From the NCBI GenBank assembly GCA_015487335.1, contig WFPZ01000190.1:1-6973 (forward strand): a DNA stretch of 6,973 bases, in the 5' to 3' direction. The translations under genes were made by a program, and so were the position numbers. The DNA comes from Paracoccaceae bacterium. Lineage in GTDB: Bacteria; Pseudomonadota; Alphaproteobacteria; Rhodobacterales; Rhodobacteraceae. Each line of letters starts with the position of its first letter. Position 1 is the first letter of the stretch. Shown in pieces: positions 1 to 5,717 of the stretch. The notes under the pieces were generated by a model. That model was not told the origin of the DNA. It saw nothing but the letters and a program-made list of their open reading frames with translations, and searched no databases.

Positions 1-443
1 ATCACGGCTCGTTCGCCTCGCAGCACGCAGACCATGCGCCGTTCGAGACGGTCGAGATGCCCTATGGCCGCCAAGTGCTCTGGCCCGATCACTGCGTTCA
101 GGGCAGCGAGGGGGCGGGCTTCCATCCCGGTCTGAACACCGACCGGGCCGATCTGATCATCCGCAAGGGCTTCCGCCGCGAAGTGGACAGCTATTCCGCC
201 TTTTTCGAGAATGACCACCGGACCTCGACCGGGCTGGAGGGTTATCTGAAAACCCGCGGAATAGATACGCTTGTGCTCGTGGGGCTGGCCACTGATTTCT
301 GCGTCAACTACTCGGCGGTGGACGCGGCAAGGCTGGGCTTTGCCGTCACCGTGCGCGAGGATCTGTGCCGTGCCATCGACCTCGAGGGCTCGCTTGCTGC
401 GGCGCGTGAGGCAATGGCGCAGGCCGGGGTGAGGCTGGGCTGA
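1..443 (+). CDS. pncA: Nicotinamidase, 3' part (N-terminus outside window)
   Basis: Hydrolyses nicotinamide to nicotinate and ammonia in the cytoplasm, feeding NAD salvage. The frame is open from the left edge (first whole codon at 3) and gives about 146 residues. It begins HGSFASQH, the segment that in PncA follows the metal-binding DWHP motif. The family's WPDHCVQ segment follows, with its His (codon 90-92) as a probable metal ligand by analogy with Pyrococcus PncA. The catalytic Lys lies in IIRKG (codon 165-167), then VDSYSAFF, and the catalytic Cys in LATDFCV (codon 300-302). The catalytic Asp and the first metal ligands would lie in the missing N-terminal part, some 50-60 residues judging by the E. 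coli enzyme. The stop TGA shares its final A with the pncB start, so the two genes are translationally coupled. The many family motifs make the assignment secure. Confidence 0.96.
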   Translation, partial: HGSFASQHADHAPFETVEMPYGRQVLWPDHCVQGSEGAGFHPGLNTDRADLIIRKGFRREVDSYSAFFENDHRTSTGLEGYLKTRGIDTLVLVGLATDFCVNYSAVDAARLGFAVTVREDLCRAIDLEGSLAAAREAMAQAGVRLG

Positions 444-1735
444 TGGTCGATATCGCCACCCGTGTCTACAATCACAAATGGAAGATCGACCCGATCGTCC
501 GCTCCCTCATCGACACCGATTTCTACAAGCTGCTGATGTGCCAATCGGTGTTTCGCAACAAGCCCGACACCATCGTCACCTTCTCGCTGATCAACCGCAC
601 CAGATCGATCCGCCTGGCCGACCTGGTGGATGAGGGAGAATTGCGAGAACAGCTCGATCACGTGCGTTCGCTGAGGCTGACACGCGGGGAAAGCACCTGG
701 TTGCGCGGCAACATGTTCTACGGCAAGCGGCAGATGTTCCGCCCCGATTTCATGGAGTGGTTCGAAAACCTGCAGCTTCCGCCCTATCACCTCGAGGCGC
801 GCGACGGCCAGTACGAGCTTACCTTCGAGGGCAAGTGGCCCGAGGTGATGCTGTGGGAGATCCCGGCGCTGGCCATCCTGATGGAGCTGCGCTCGCGCGC
901 CGTGCTCGAGGCCATGGGCCGGTTCGAACTGCAGGTGCTCTATGCCCGCGCCATGACAAAGCTGTGGGAAAAGGTGGAGCGGCTGCGCGAGCTCAAGGGC
1001 CTGCGCATTGCCGATTTCGGCTCGCGCCGGCGCCATTCCTTCCTGTGGCAGGACTGGTGCGTGCAGGCGATGATCGAAGGGCTTGGCGAAAGCTTCGTCG
1101 GCACCTCCAACTGCCTGATCGCCATGCGCCGCGACATCGAGGCCATCGGCACCAACGCCCACGAACTGCCCATGGTCTACGCCGCCCTGGCCGAAACCGA
1201 GGAAGAGCTGCGACGCGCCCCCTACAAGGTGCTCGAAGACTGGCAGGAAGAGCACGAGGGCAACCTGCTCATTATTCTGCCCGACACCTTCGGCTCCAGA
1301 CAATTTCTCGAGAACGCCCCCGACTGGCTGGCCCGCTGGACGGGCATCCGGATCGACTCGGGCGATCCGGTGGAAGGCGGAGAAGCCGCCATAGCCTGGT
1401 GGAAGTCGCGAGGCGAGGACCCCCGCAGGAAACTGATGATCTTCTCCGACGGTCTCGACGTGGACAGCATCATCGAACTGCACCAGCGCTTTGCCGGCCG
1501 TTGCCGGGTTTCCTTCGGCTGGGGCACGCTGCTGACCAACGATTTCCGCGGCCTCGTTCCCAACGATACGCTGGCCCCCTTCTCGCTGGTGTGCAAGGCG
1601 GTGGCCGCCAACGGCCGCCCCACCGTCAAGCTGTCCGACAATCCGTCCAAGGCCACGGGCCCGAAAGAGGAGATCGAGCGCTACCGCCGCATCTTCGGGG
1701 TGGGCCGGCAGAAGGAACTCGAGGTCGTGGTCTGA
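443..1735 (+). CDS. pncB: Nicotinate phosphoribosyltransferase
   Basis: Cytoplasmic first enzyme of the Preiss-Handler pathway: nicotinate plus PRPP, with ATP hydrolysis, gives nicotinate mononucleotide. The product is 430 residues, slightly longer than E. coli PncB (about 400). Near the N-terminus it has SLIDTDFYKLLM (21-32), the typical family opening. FGSRRRHS is at 192-199, GTSNCLIA at 220-227, and GTNAHELPM at 236-244, where His240 is the probable autophosphorylated histidine. IRIDSGDP (302-309) and FGWGTLLTND (358-367) are phosphoribosyl-binding segments, and VKLSDNPSKATGP (395-407) lies near the end. The ATG overlaps the pncA stop (TGATG) and a G-rich GGTGAGG about 10 bases upstream may act as ribosome binding site. 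With pncA immediately upstream this is a nicotinamide-to-NaMN salvage pair. All key segments are present and there is no sign of damage. Confidence 0.97.
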   Translation: MVDIATRVYNHKWKIDPIVRSLIDTDFYKLLMCQSVFRNKPDTIVTFSLINRTRSIRLADLVDEGELREQLDHVRSLRLTRGESTWLRGNMFYGKRQMFRPDFMEWFENLQLPPYHLEARDGQYELTFEGKWPEVMLWEIPALAILMELRSRAVLEAMGRFELQVLYARAMTKLWEKVERLRELKGLRIADFGSRRRHSFLWQDWCVQAMIEGLGESFVGTSNCLIAMRRDIEAIGTNAHELPMVYAALAETEEELRRAPYKVLEDWQEEHEGNLLIILPDTFGSRQFLENAPDWLARWTGIRIDSGDPVEGGEAAIAWWKSRGEDPRRKLMIFSDGLDVDSIIELHQRFAGRCRVSFGWGTLLTNDFRGLVPNDTLAPFSLVCKAVAANGRPTVKLSDNPSKATGPKEEIERYRRIFGVGRQKELEVVV

Positions 1736-1755
1736 CCCTGCCACCGACAATCTTC

Positions 1756-1784
1756 TTGACAGGGCCGTGAAAAGAGCAGACAGA
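1756..1784 (+). promoter_or_regulatory. Possible sigma-70 type promoter in the pncB-helicase gap
   Basis: A perfect TTGACA hexamer sits at 1756-1761, 21 bases after the pncB stop. At 17-bp spacing the -10 position (1779-1784) reads GACAGA, a poor match to TATAAT. Alphaproteobacterial -10 elements are often degenerate, so this cannot be excluded. If used, it would give the helicase mRNA a leader of more than 200 bases. The support is one good hexamer and its position only. Confidence 0.2.
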
Positions 1785-1802
1785 GCCTCATCCGGCCAGC
1801 CT

Positions 1803-1850
1803 TCTGCCGCGTGAGCAGACCGGACCTTCGCCATTGCACGAAGGTGACCG
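1803..1850 (+). other. Two adjacent inverted repeats in the helicase leader region
   Basis: TCTGC (1803-1807) pairs with GCAGA (1815-1819) across a 7-base loop. Right after it ACCTTCG (1824-1830) pairs perfectly with CGAAGGT (1839-1845) across an 8-base loop. The second stem can be extended by CGG (1821-1823) with CCG (1848-1850) over a two-base bulge. No T-run follows, so these are not classical Rho-independent terminators. They could be RNA structure in a 5' leader, a Rho-type 3' end for pncB, or an operator. The pairing is seen directly and the function is unknown. Confidence 0.4.
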
Positions 1851-2007
1851 CAGGCAACCGGACAAACCAGTTTCCCGATTCACGCAGGGGCTGTCGCGAA
1901 TGCGGCCCCGGGGCAATCCGGCCCCGCGCCGGCATCTTGCGAAAACCCTCAATGCGCGGCCTGCCCGGACGGGGCGGCCTCGCCTCACTCATGCGGGATT
2001 TCCCGCC

Positions 2008-2014
2008 GAAAGGA
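2008..2014 (+). promoter_or_regulatory. Ribosome binding site of the DEAD-box helicase
   Basis: GAAAGGA lies 9 bases before the ATG at 2024. It decides the start: the same frame is open back to 1811 with earlier candidates (GTG 1811, ATG 1991), but none of them has a comparable site. The added residues do not look like helicase sequence. Confidence 0.7.
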
Positions 2015-2023
2015 ATATCCAAG

Positions 2024-3241
2024 ATGGATTTCGACATGCTGGGCCTGGCCTCTCACCTCGTGGCCCGACTGGCCGAACAGGGCATCACCCGACCCACCCC
2101 GATCCAGGCCCAGGCCATGCCCCATGCCATGCAGGGGCGCGACGTGATGGGCCTGGCCCAGACCGGCACCGGCAAGACGGTGGCTTTCGGGCTGCCGCTC
2201 ATCCACATCCTCGCCGCGCAGGGCACGAAGGTGGCGCCGAAAACCGTGCGCGGCCTCATCCTTGCCCCCACCCGCGAGCTGGCCCGGCAGATCGCCGACA
2301 ACCTGCAGGCCTTCACCCGGGGCAGCCACATCCGGGTGGGCCTGGTGGTGGGCGGGGTCTCGATCAACACCCAGATCCGCCGCCTCGAGCGCGGGCTCGA
2401 TCTGCTGGTCGCCACCCCCGGCCGCCTGCTCGATCTGCTTGACAGAAAGGCCGTGAGCCTGAGCGAGACGCGTTTCCTGGTTCTCGACGAGGCCGACCAG
2501 ATGCTCGATCTGGGCTTCATCCACGCCCTGCGCCGCATCGCCCGGCTGCTGCCGGCCGAGCGCCAGACGATGCTGTTTTCCGCCACCATGCCCAAGCACA
2601 TGGACGAGCTGGCCGACACCTACCTCACCGATCCGGTGCGCGTCGAGGTGGCCCGATCGGGCCAGACCGCCGCGAAGATCAGCCAGTCGGTGCACTTCAT
2701 CGCGCAGAACCGGAAGAAGGAGCTGCTGATCGAGCTTCTCGATGCCCACCGCGACGAGCTGGCGCTGGTCTTCGCCCGCACCAAGCACGGCGCCGAGAAG
2801 CTCAAGCGCAACCTCGAGGCCGCCGGCTTTGCCGCCGCCTCGATCCATGGCAACAAGAGCCAGGGCCAGCGCGACCGCGCCATCCGCGCCTTCCGCGAGG
2901 GCGCCACGAGGGTGCTGGTGGCCACCGACGTGGCGGCCCGCGGGATAGACATCCCCGGCGTGCGCCACGTCTACAACTTCGATCTGCCGAACGTGGCCGA
3001 AAACTATGTTCACCGCATCGGGCGCACCGCCCGGGCCGAGGCCGAGGGCGCGGCCATCGCCTTTTGCGCGCCCGACGAGATGGACAGCCTGCGCGCCATC
3101 GAGAAGCTGCTGAAAACCGGCATCGCGGTCACCTCCGGCAGCCCGTGGGAAACCGCGCCCGCCGCCAAGCCCCGGGGCAATCGTCCCGGCAATTCCGCCC
3201 GCCGCCCGCGCCGCTGGAAGGGCAAGCGCCGCGCGGCCTGA
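2024..3241 (+). CDS. rhlE: DEAD-box ATP-dependent RNA helicase, RhlE-like
   Basis: Cytoplasmic RNA-dependent ATPase that unwinds short RNA duplexes. Relatives act in ribosome assembly, RNA decay and cold adaptation. From the ATG at 2024 it has 405 residues. All core motifs are visible: an upstream Phe3 and Q motif GITRPTPIQ (20-28), Walker A AQTGTGKT (45-52), PTRELA (82-87), TPGR (131-134), DEAD (155-158) followed by QMLDLGF, SAT (186-188), TDVAARGIDIPG (301-312) and HRIGRTAR (330-337). After the helicase core there is only a short Arg/Pro/Lys-rich tail (about 380-405), which likely binds RNA non-specifically. This short basic tail and the motif II context favour RhlE over DeaD/CsdA (long RNA-binding C-terminus) or DbpA. 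Many RhlE-type proteins have Arg where this one has Gln159. The exact paralogue name is inferred. It stands alone, 288 bases after pncB, with a structured leader. Confidence 0.93.
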   Translation: MDFDMLGLASHLVARLAEQGITRPTPIQAQAMPHAMQGRDVMGLAQTGTGKTVAFGLPLIHILAAQGTKVAPKTVRGLILAPTRELARQIADNLQAFTRGSHIRVGLVVGGVSINTQIRRLERGLDLLVATPGRLLDLLDRKAVSLSETRFLVLDEADQMLDLGFIHALRRIARLLPAERQTMLFSATMPKHMDELADTYLTDPVRVEVARSGQTAAKISQSVHFIAQNRKKELLIELLDAHRDELALVFARTKHGAEKLKRNLEAAGFAAASIHGNKSQGQRDRAIRAFREGATRVLVATDVAARGIDIPGVRHVYNFDLPNVAENYVHRIGRTARAEAEGAAIAFCAPDEMDSLRAIEKLLKTGIAVTSGSPWETAPAAKPRGNRPGNSARRPRRWKGKRRAA

Positions 3242-3248
3242 GGGCCGT

Positions 3249-3264
3249 GGCCCGGAGCCGGGCC
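3249..3264. terminator. Hairpin between convergent helicase and arfB genes
   Basis: GGCCCGG (3249-3255) and CCGGGCC (3258-3264) form a perfect inverted repeat, foldable as a 6-bp stem with a GAGC loop. It fills most of the 22-base gap between the two convergent stop codons and touches the last base of arfB's stop. It reads the same on both strands, so it could act in both directions. There is no T-run on either side, so intrinsic termination would be weak. Confidence 0.35.
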
Positions 3265-3686
3265 TACTCCTCGCCAGTGACCTTGCCGCGCAGGGCCTTC
3301 ACCTCGCCCCGCAGCTTCTTGGCCTTCAGCCGGCGGCGTTTCGCGCCCAGGGTGGGCCTCGTGGGGATGCGCCGGCGGGGGCGCTCCAGGGCGCGGCGCA
3401 CCAGTTCGGCCAGGCGCTCGCGGGCGATCTCGCGGTTGCGGGCCTGGCTGCGGGCCTCGTCGCAGCGGATCACCACCGCACCGTCCTTCGTCCAGCGCCG
3501 CCCGGCCAGCCGCCTCAACCTCGCCTTGACGGCCGGGCTCAGGCTGGGTGAGCGCGCCGCCTCGAACCGCAGCTCCACCGCGGTGGACACCTTGTTGACG
3601 TTCTGCCCGCCCGGCCCCGAGGCGCGGGTGAAGCTTTCGGTCAGTTCCCAGTCCTGAAGGGCGATGTTTTCGTTGATACGCAGCAT
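3264..3686 (-). CDS. arfB: Alternative ribosome-rescue factor / peptidyl-tRNA hydrolase ArfB (YaeJ)
   Basis: Class-I release-factor-like protein that enters ribosomes stalled at the end of mRNAs lacking a stop codon and hydrolyses the peptidyl-tRNA. The product is 140 residues, the same length as E. coli ArfB. The catalytic GGQ is at 26-28 within SGPGGQNVNKVSTAVEL, the family signature, followed by DEARSQARNREIA (76-88). The C-terminal tail is strongly basic (about 102-136, with PTRPTLGAKRRR and KALRGKV). In E. coli this tail sits in the mRNA entry channel. There is no codon-recognition domain, which separates it from RF1/RF2. The frame is open 41 codons further upstream, but the ATG at 3686 matches the family N-terminus (MLRINENIAL) and has AAGG just before it; the upstream part crosses a hairpin. 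It converges on the helicase gene. Confidence 0.95.
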   Translation of the reverse strand: MLRINENIALQDWELTESFTRASGPGGQNVNKVSTAVELRFEAARSPSLSPAVKARLRRLAGRRWTKDGAVVIRCDEARSQARNREIARERLAELVRRALERPRRRIPTRPTLGAKRRRLKAKKLRGEVKALRGKVTGEE

Positions 3687-3707
3687 GGCCTTGGGGTGCG
3701 GTTCGGT

Positions 3708-3717
3708 CCGATATCGG
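3708..3717. promoter_or_regulatory. 10-bp perfect palindrome upstream of arfB
   Basis: CCGATATCGG is self-complementary over 10 bases and lies 21 bases before the arfB ATG, between that start and the terminator-like hairpin. The position would suit an operator or a leader structure. A single 10-bp palindrome may arise by chance and I recognise no known binding site. Confidence 0.2.
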
Positions 3718-3742
3718 GTCGATGGCATGAAACCGGCGCGAA

Positions 3743-3769
3743 AAGGGCCGCCGATATACGGCGGCCCTT
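3743..3769 (-). terminator. Rho-independent terminator (- strand) upstream of arfB
   Basis: AAGGGCCGCCG (3743-3753) and CGGCGGCCCTT (3759-3769) form a perfect 11-bp stem with a 5-base ATATA loop. Read on the - strand the stem is followed by TT and then CGCG, and the A/T pairs closing the stem give TTTT in total. That is a plausible intrinsic terminator for leftward transcription. Read on the + strand it is followed by CGAGCTCTTCG, a worse tail. It would end transcripts coming from yhhQ and the small unit at 3770-3960 before arfB. Confidence 0.7.
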
Positions 3770-3809
3770 CGAGCTCTTCGGAGATGGGCCAGTTAGAGCA
3801 ATCGCCCAA

Positions 3810-3953
3810 TCAGAAGCGTTTGGCCTTCCGGGCTGCCTTCAGGCCACGGCCCTCCCGACTGTTCCGGCACCTCTCTCCAACATCACTCTCGACACTGGAC
3901 CACCTCCTTTCCGCTGTTTTCCGATAACAGGGAGCGTGGCACAGATTTTGCAT
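3810..3953 (-). CDS. Doubtful 47-residue ORF downstream of yhhQ
   Basis: An ATG-to-TGA frame in the yhhQ-arfB gap. It starts 13 bases after the yhhQ stop and ends about 40 bases before the terminator hairpin. The C-terminal half is basic and ends GLKAARKAKRF, which looks like a small RNA-binding or ribosome-associated tail. The N-terminal half (MQNLCHAPCYRKTAERR) has rare third-base A/T choices and is unconvincing. The ATG overlaps what may be a promoter and has no ribosome binding site. The strong Shine-Dalgarno at 3902-3908 lies inside the frame, with no start codon in this frame after it. I recognise no family. It is listed because no better frame explains the basic tail. Confidence 0.15.
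   Translation of the reverse strand: MQNLCHAPCYRKTAERRWSSVESDVGERCRNSREGRGLKAARKAKRF
3839..3895 (-). CDS. Possible 18-residue peptide with a very strong ribosome binding site
   Basis: GTG at 3895 lies 6 bases after AGGAGGT (3908-3902), close to ideal spacing. The frame reads MSRVMLERGAGTVGRAVA and stops at 3839. It has no recognisable homology. The strength of the ribosome binding site, rarely seen by chance, is the only argument for translation. It may be a leader or regulatory peptide, or the start of a longer protein whose frame shifts (see findings), or the AGGAGGT may belong to a non-coding RNA. Confidence 0.25.
   Translation of the reverse strand: MSRVMLERGAGTVGRAVA
3902..3908 (-). 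promoter_or_regulatory. Strong Shine-Dalgarno in the yhhQ-arfB gap
   Basis: On the - strand the sequence reads AAAGGAGGTGGTCCAGTG. The AGGAGGT core is a near-complete complement of the 16S 3' end and precedes a GTG by 6 bases. It is stronger than the sites in front of the real genes here, yet no recognised gene follows. Confidence 0.45.
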
Positions 3954-3960
3954 TTGTCAA
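3932..3960 (-). promoter_or_regulatory. Possible promoter just after the yhhQ stop
   Basis: TTGACA on the - strand (3960-3955) begins 7 bases after the yhhQ stop codon. At 17-bp spacing the -10 position reads ACGCTC (3937-3932), a poor match to TATAAT. If it is active, transcription would begin near 3920-3926, leaving a short leader before the AGGAGGT at 3908, and a transcript of about 180 bases ending at the hairpin at 3743-3769. Confidence 0.3.
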
Positions 3961-3966
3961 AAGTTT

Positions 3967-4587
3967 TCACTTAACGCGCGCCAGCATCCGGCCGACGATG
4001 ATGCGAAAGGGAATCAGTGCCACCAGCGCCAAGGACAGTTTCACCATCCAGTCCGCCACCGCCAGCGAGACCCACAGCGGCGCCTGCGGGCCAACCCCCA
4101 GAAGCGGCAGGATCTCGCCCGCCCAGGACACGTCATTGCCCGGCTCGAGGAAGCTCAGCGAAGCCGAAAAGGCGATCGAAAAGAACAGCATGGTATCCAC
4201 GGAAGAGCCCACCAGCGTGCTGGCCAGCGGCGCCCGCCACCAGCTTCCCTCGCGCAGCCGGTCGAAGATTGCCACATCCAGAAGCTGCGCCGTCAGGAAC
4301 GCCAGGCCCGAGCCGAAGGCGATCCGCCAGGTCACGAGCGGCCCGAATTCCCCCATGATCTGCGTGCCCACCAGCGAAGAGGCCACACCGACCAGGAAGC
4401 CGGCGAAAACCACCCGCCGCGCCTGCACCGGCCCGTAGACGCGGTTCATCACATCGGTGACGAGAAAGGCGAAGGGGTAGGTGAAGGCGCCCCAGGTCAG
4501 CCATTGACCGAACAGGAACTGCACCAGGATGTTCGAGGCCAGCACGATGCCGGCCATGGCCAGGATGCCGGGAAGGATGCGTTTCAT
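3967..4587 (-). CDS. yhhQ: Queuosine precursor transporter (YhhQ/QPTR, VUT family)
   Basis: Inner-membrane protein of 206 residues taken to import queuosine precursors (preQ0/preQ1) for tRNA modification, as shown for E. coli YhhQ. The sequence is hydrophobic throughout, with about six membrane segments. The first is near 4-24 (ILPGILAMAGIVLASNIL), then the family signature AFTYPFAFLVTDVMNRVYG, a segment with RRVVFAGFLVGVASSLVG, then FGSGLAFLTAQLLDVAIFDRLR, a segment with STLVGSSVDTMLFFSIAF, and a last one at about 172-198. The conserved TYPFAFLVTD and polar D residues within membrane spans fit the COG1738/DUF165 family. The start at 4587 is chosen because it matches the family N-terminus and has GGA 8 bases upstream; an in-frame TTG at 4608 would add seven residues. 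It lies 87 bases downstream of the phytase-like gene on the same strand. No queuosine enzyme gene is nearby, which agrees with a salvage role. Confidence 0.92.
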   Translation of the reverse strand: MKRILPGILAMAGIVLASNILVQFLFGQWLTWGAFTYPFAFLVTDVMNRVYGPVQARRVVFAGFLVGVASSLVGTQIMGEFGPLVTWRIAFGSGLAFLTAQLLDVAIFDRLREGSWWRAPLASTLVGSSVDTMLFFSIAFSASLSFLEPGNDVSWAGEILPLLGVGPQAPLWVSLAVADWMVKLSLALVALIPFRIIVGRMLARVK

Positions 4588-4674
4588 GTTCAGGTTCCGT
4601 TTTGACAAGGTGGCAGAGACTTGGCCCTCTCGCGGAGACGGCGCCTCCTAACGCCATTCAGCCGGCATAACAAG

Positions 4675-5571
4675 CTATTCCGACAGCCGGTACTCGACAA
4701 GCTCGGTGCGCTGGAACGCACGGAAATTGTCATCGGAAACCATGGTCAGAACGATTTCTCCGTTGGTGTCGCGCCACACCGCGATGCCTTCGAGATTGTC
4801 GTGCTGGCCCACGCGCGATTCCAGCAAGACCTCCTCATCGGTGATGCTGTCGCCCTCTATGGTGAAGCGCCGCACCCGGCTCTGGAACCCGAAGATGCCG
4901 GTGAGGTAGCGCTCCAGCAGGTAGAACTTGCCATCCGGCCCGAAATCCGCCCCCACCGGCAGAAAGCTGCCGCGCCGCGGGATGGAAAAGGGCTGGTCCC
5001 ATCGCCCGTCGCGGAAGCGGTAGACGGGAAAGGGCAGGGTGAGCATCCCCGAACGTTCGGGCAGGGTGTACACGACACCGGCCTCGTCCACCGCCAGGGG
5101 CTCCAGGGAAGAGTTGTTCTGCATCTGCCTGAAATCGGGGTGCCGGGGCAGCTCGACCGCATTGCCACCCTGCTCGTCGTAGCGCCACACCCGGTGCTGG
5201 CCCTCGAACGAGACGAAAGCCCGCCCCTGCCCGTCCACTGCCAACCCCTCGGCATCGTTGCGGATGTCCTTCATGACGTGCCCGTCGGGGCTGAGCAGCG
5301 GATCGCCGCGCAGCTCCTCCACCGCCACGATCCGCCCGCCCGCGTCGCGCACGATCCGCCCGCTGATCATGTAGCCCCTGTCGCTGATGGCCCGCAGTGC
5401 AAGCCCATCCGGCCCGATCTCGATTCCGGACAGACCGCCGAACCACGCCGGCTCGGCCTTCCAGCGGAAACTGCCGGCATAACGCGCGCGGCTGGTCTCC
5501 TGCGCAAGCGCGGATACCACCGCCGCGAGGGCCGTCAGCGCGATCAGCGCAAAGAGTCCGCGTTTCAGCAT
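4675..5571 (-). CDS. Secreted esterase-like/phytase-family beta-propeller protein
   Basis: A 298-residue protein with a clear Sec signal peptide: MLKR, then a hydrophobic run (about 5-20), and a signal peptidase I site at A21-L22-A23 before Gln24. It is therefore probably periplasmic or exported. The mature part reads as the 'esterase-like activity of phytase' family (PF13449 type): FGGLSGIEIGPDGLALRAIS (44-63), DAEGLAVD (107-114), SSLEPLAVD (154-162), a propeller blade with GADFGPDGKFYLLER (207-221), and DNLEGIAVWRDTNGEIVLTM (258-277) followed by SDDNF. The acidic/Asn residues in these loops suit Ca or phosphate-ester chemistry, but the real substrate is unknown and the family name is only a fold label. 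The ATG at 5571 has GAGGAG directly upstream (spacing only 2 bases). It follows the transporter gene after 146 bases. Confidence 0.85.
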   Translation of the reverse strand: MLKRGLFALIALTALAAVVSALAQETSRARYAGSFRWKAEPAWFGGLSGIEIGPDGLALRAISDRGYMISGRIVRDAGGRIVAVEELRGDPLLSPDGHVMKDIRNDAEGLAVDGQGRAFVSFEGQHRVWRYDEQGGNAVELPRHPDFRQMQNNSSLEPLAVDEAGVVYTLPERSGMLTLPFPVYRFRDGRWDQPFSIPRRGSFLPVGADFGPDGKFYLLERYLTGIFGFQSRVRRFTIEGDSITDEEVLLESRVGQHDNLEGIAVWRDTNGEIVLTMVSDDNFRAFQRTELVEYRLSE

Positions 5572-5599
5572 CGCTCCTCGGCTCAACCGGTTGGGGTCG

Positions 5600-5615
5600 G
5601 GGCGGGGTGCCGCCC
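5600..5615. other. GC-rich inverted repeat in the transporter-esterase gap
   Basis: GGGCGG (5600-5605) and CCGCCC (5610-5615) form a perfect 6-bp stem with a 4-base loop, 28 bases before the esterase start. It could be mRNA leader structure. No T-run follows on either strand. Short GC stems are common in DNA of this composition. Confidence 0.2.
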
Positions 5616-5690
5616 TCGGGGTTCCCAGGCCTTGAAGCGGTTTTTTCGCCCCGGCGCAACCTCTGGCAACCTGCCGGCCGCTGCGGAAAT

Positions 5691-5709
5691 GCGCCGCCAC
5701 GCACGGCGC
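5691..5709 (-). terminator. Weak terminator-like hairpin after the MFS gene
   Basis: On the - strand GCGCCG and CGGCGC pair perfectly across a 7-base loop, starting 8 bases after the MFS stop codon and followed by ATTT. It may partly terminate or stabilise the 3' end of the transporter message, which would separate it from the esterase gene. The tail is short, so strength is doubtful. Confidence 0.3.
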
Positions 5710-5717
5710 GGGCCTGC

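Noticed and set aside
308..1834. 508-residue open frame on the - strand opposite pncA/pncB
   Set aside because: It lies antisense to two well-supported enzymes, its sequence is low-complexity His/Gly/Ala/Gln-rich without domain motifs, and such long antisense frames are expected in GC-rich DNA.
3815..3860. Segment on the - strand with GGCCTGAAGGCAGCCCGGAAGGCC, reminiscent of the SRP RNA core
   Set aside because: The order and spacing of the conserved GGTCAGG / GGAAGG / AGCAGCC elements of 4.5S RNA are not met, and the flanks do not fold into the expected long stem.
3664..3974. Two + strand frames (87 and 92 residues) across the arfB-yhhQ gap
   Set aside because: They cross the arfB start and the terminator hairpin, have no ribosome binding site or recognisable motif, and the regulatory signals here point to the - strand.
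4588..4674. Possible preQ1 riboswitch upstream of the queuosine precursor transporter
   Set aside because: The gap lacks a C-rich loop with an A-rich tail near the start as in preQ1-I. Only short 4-bp stems are visible.
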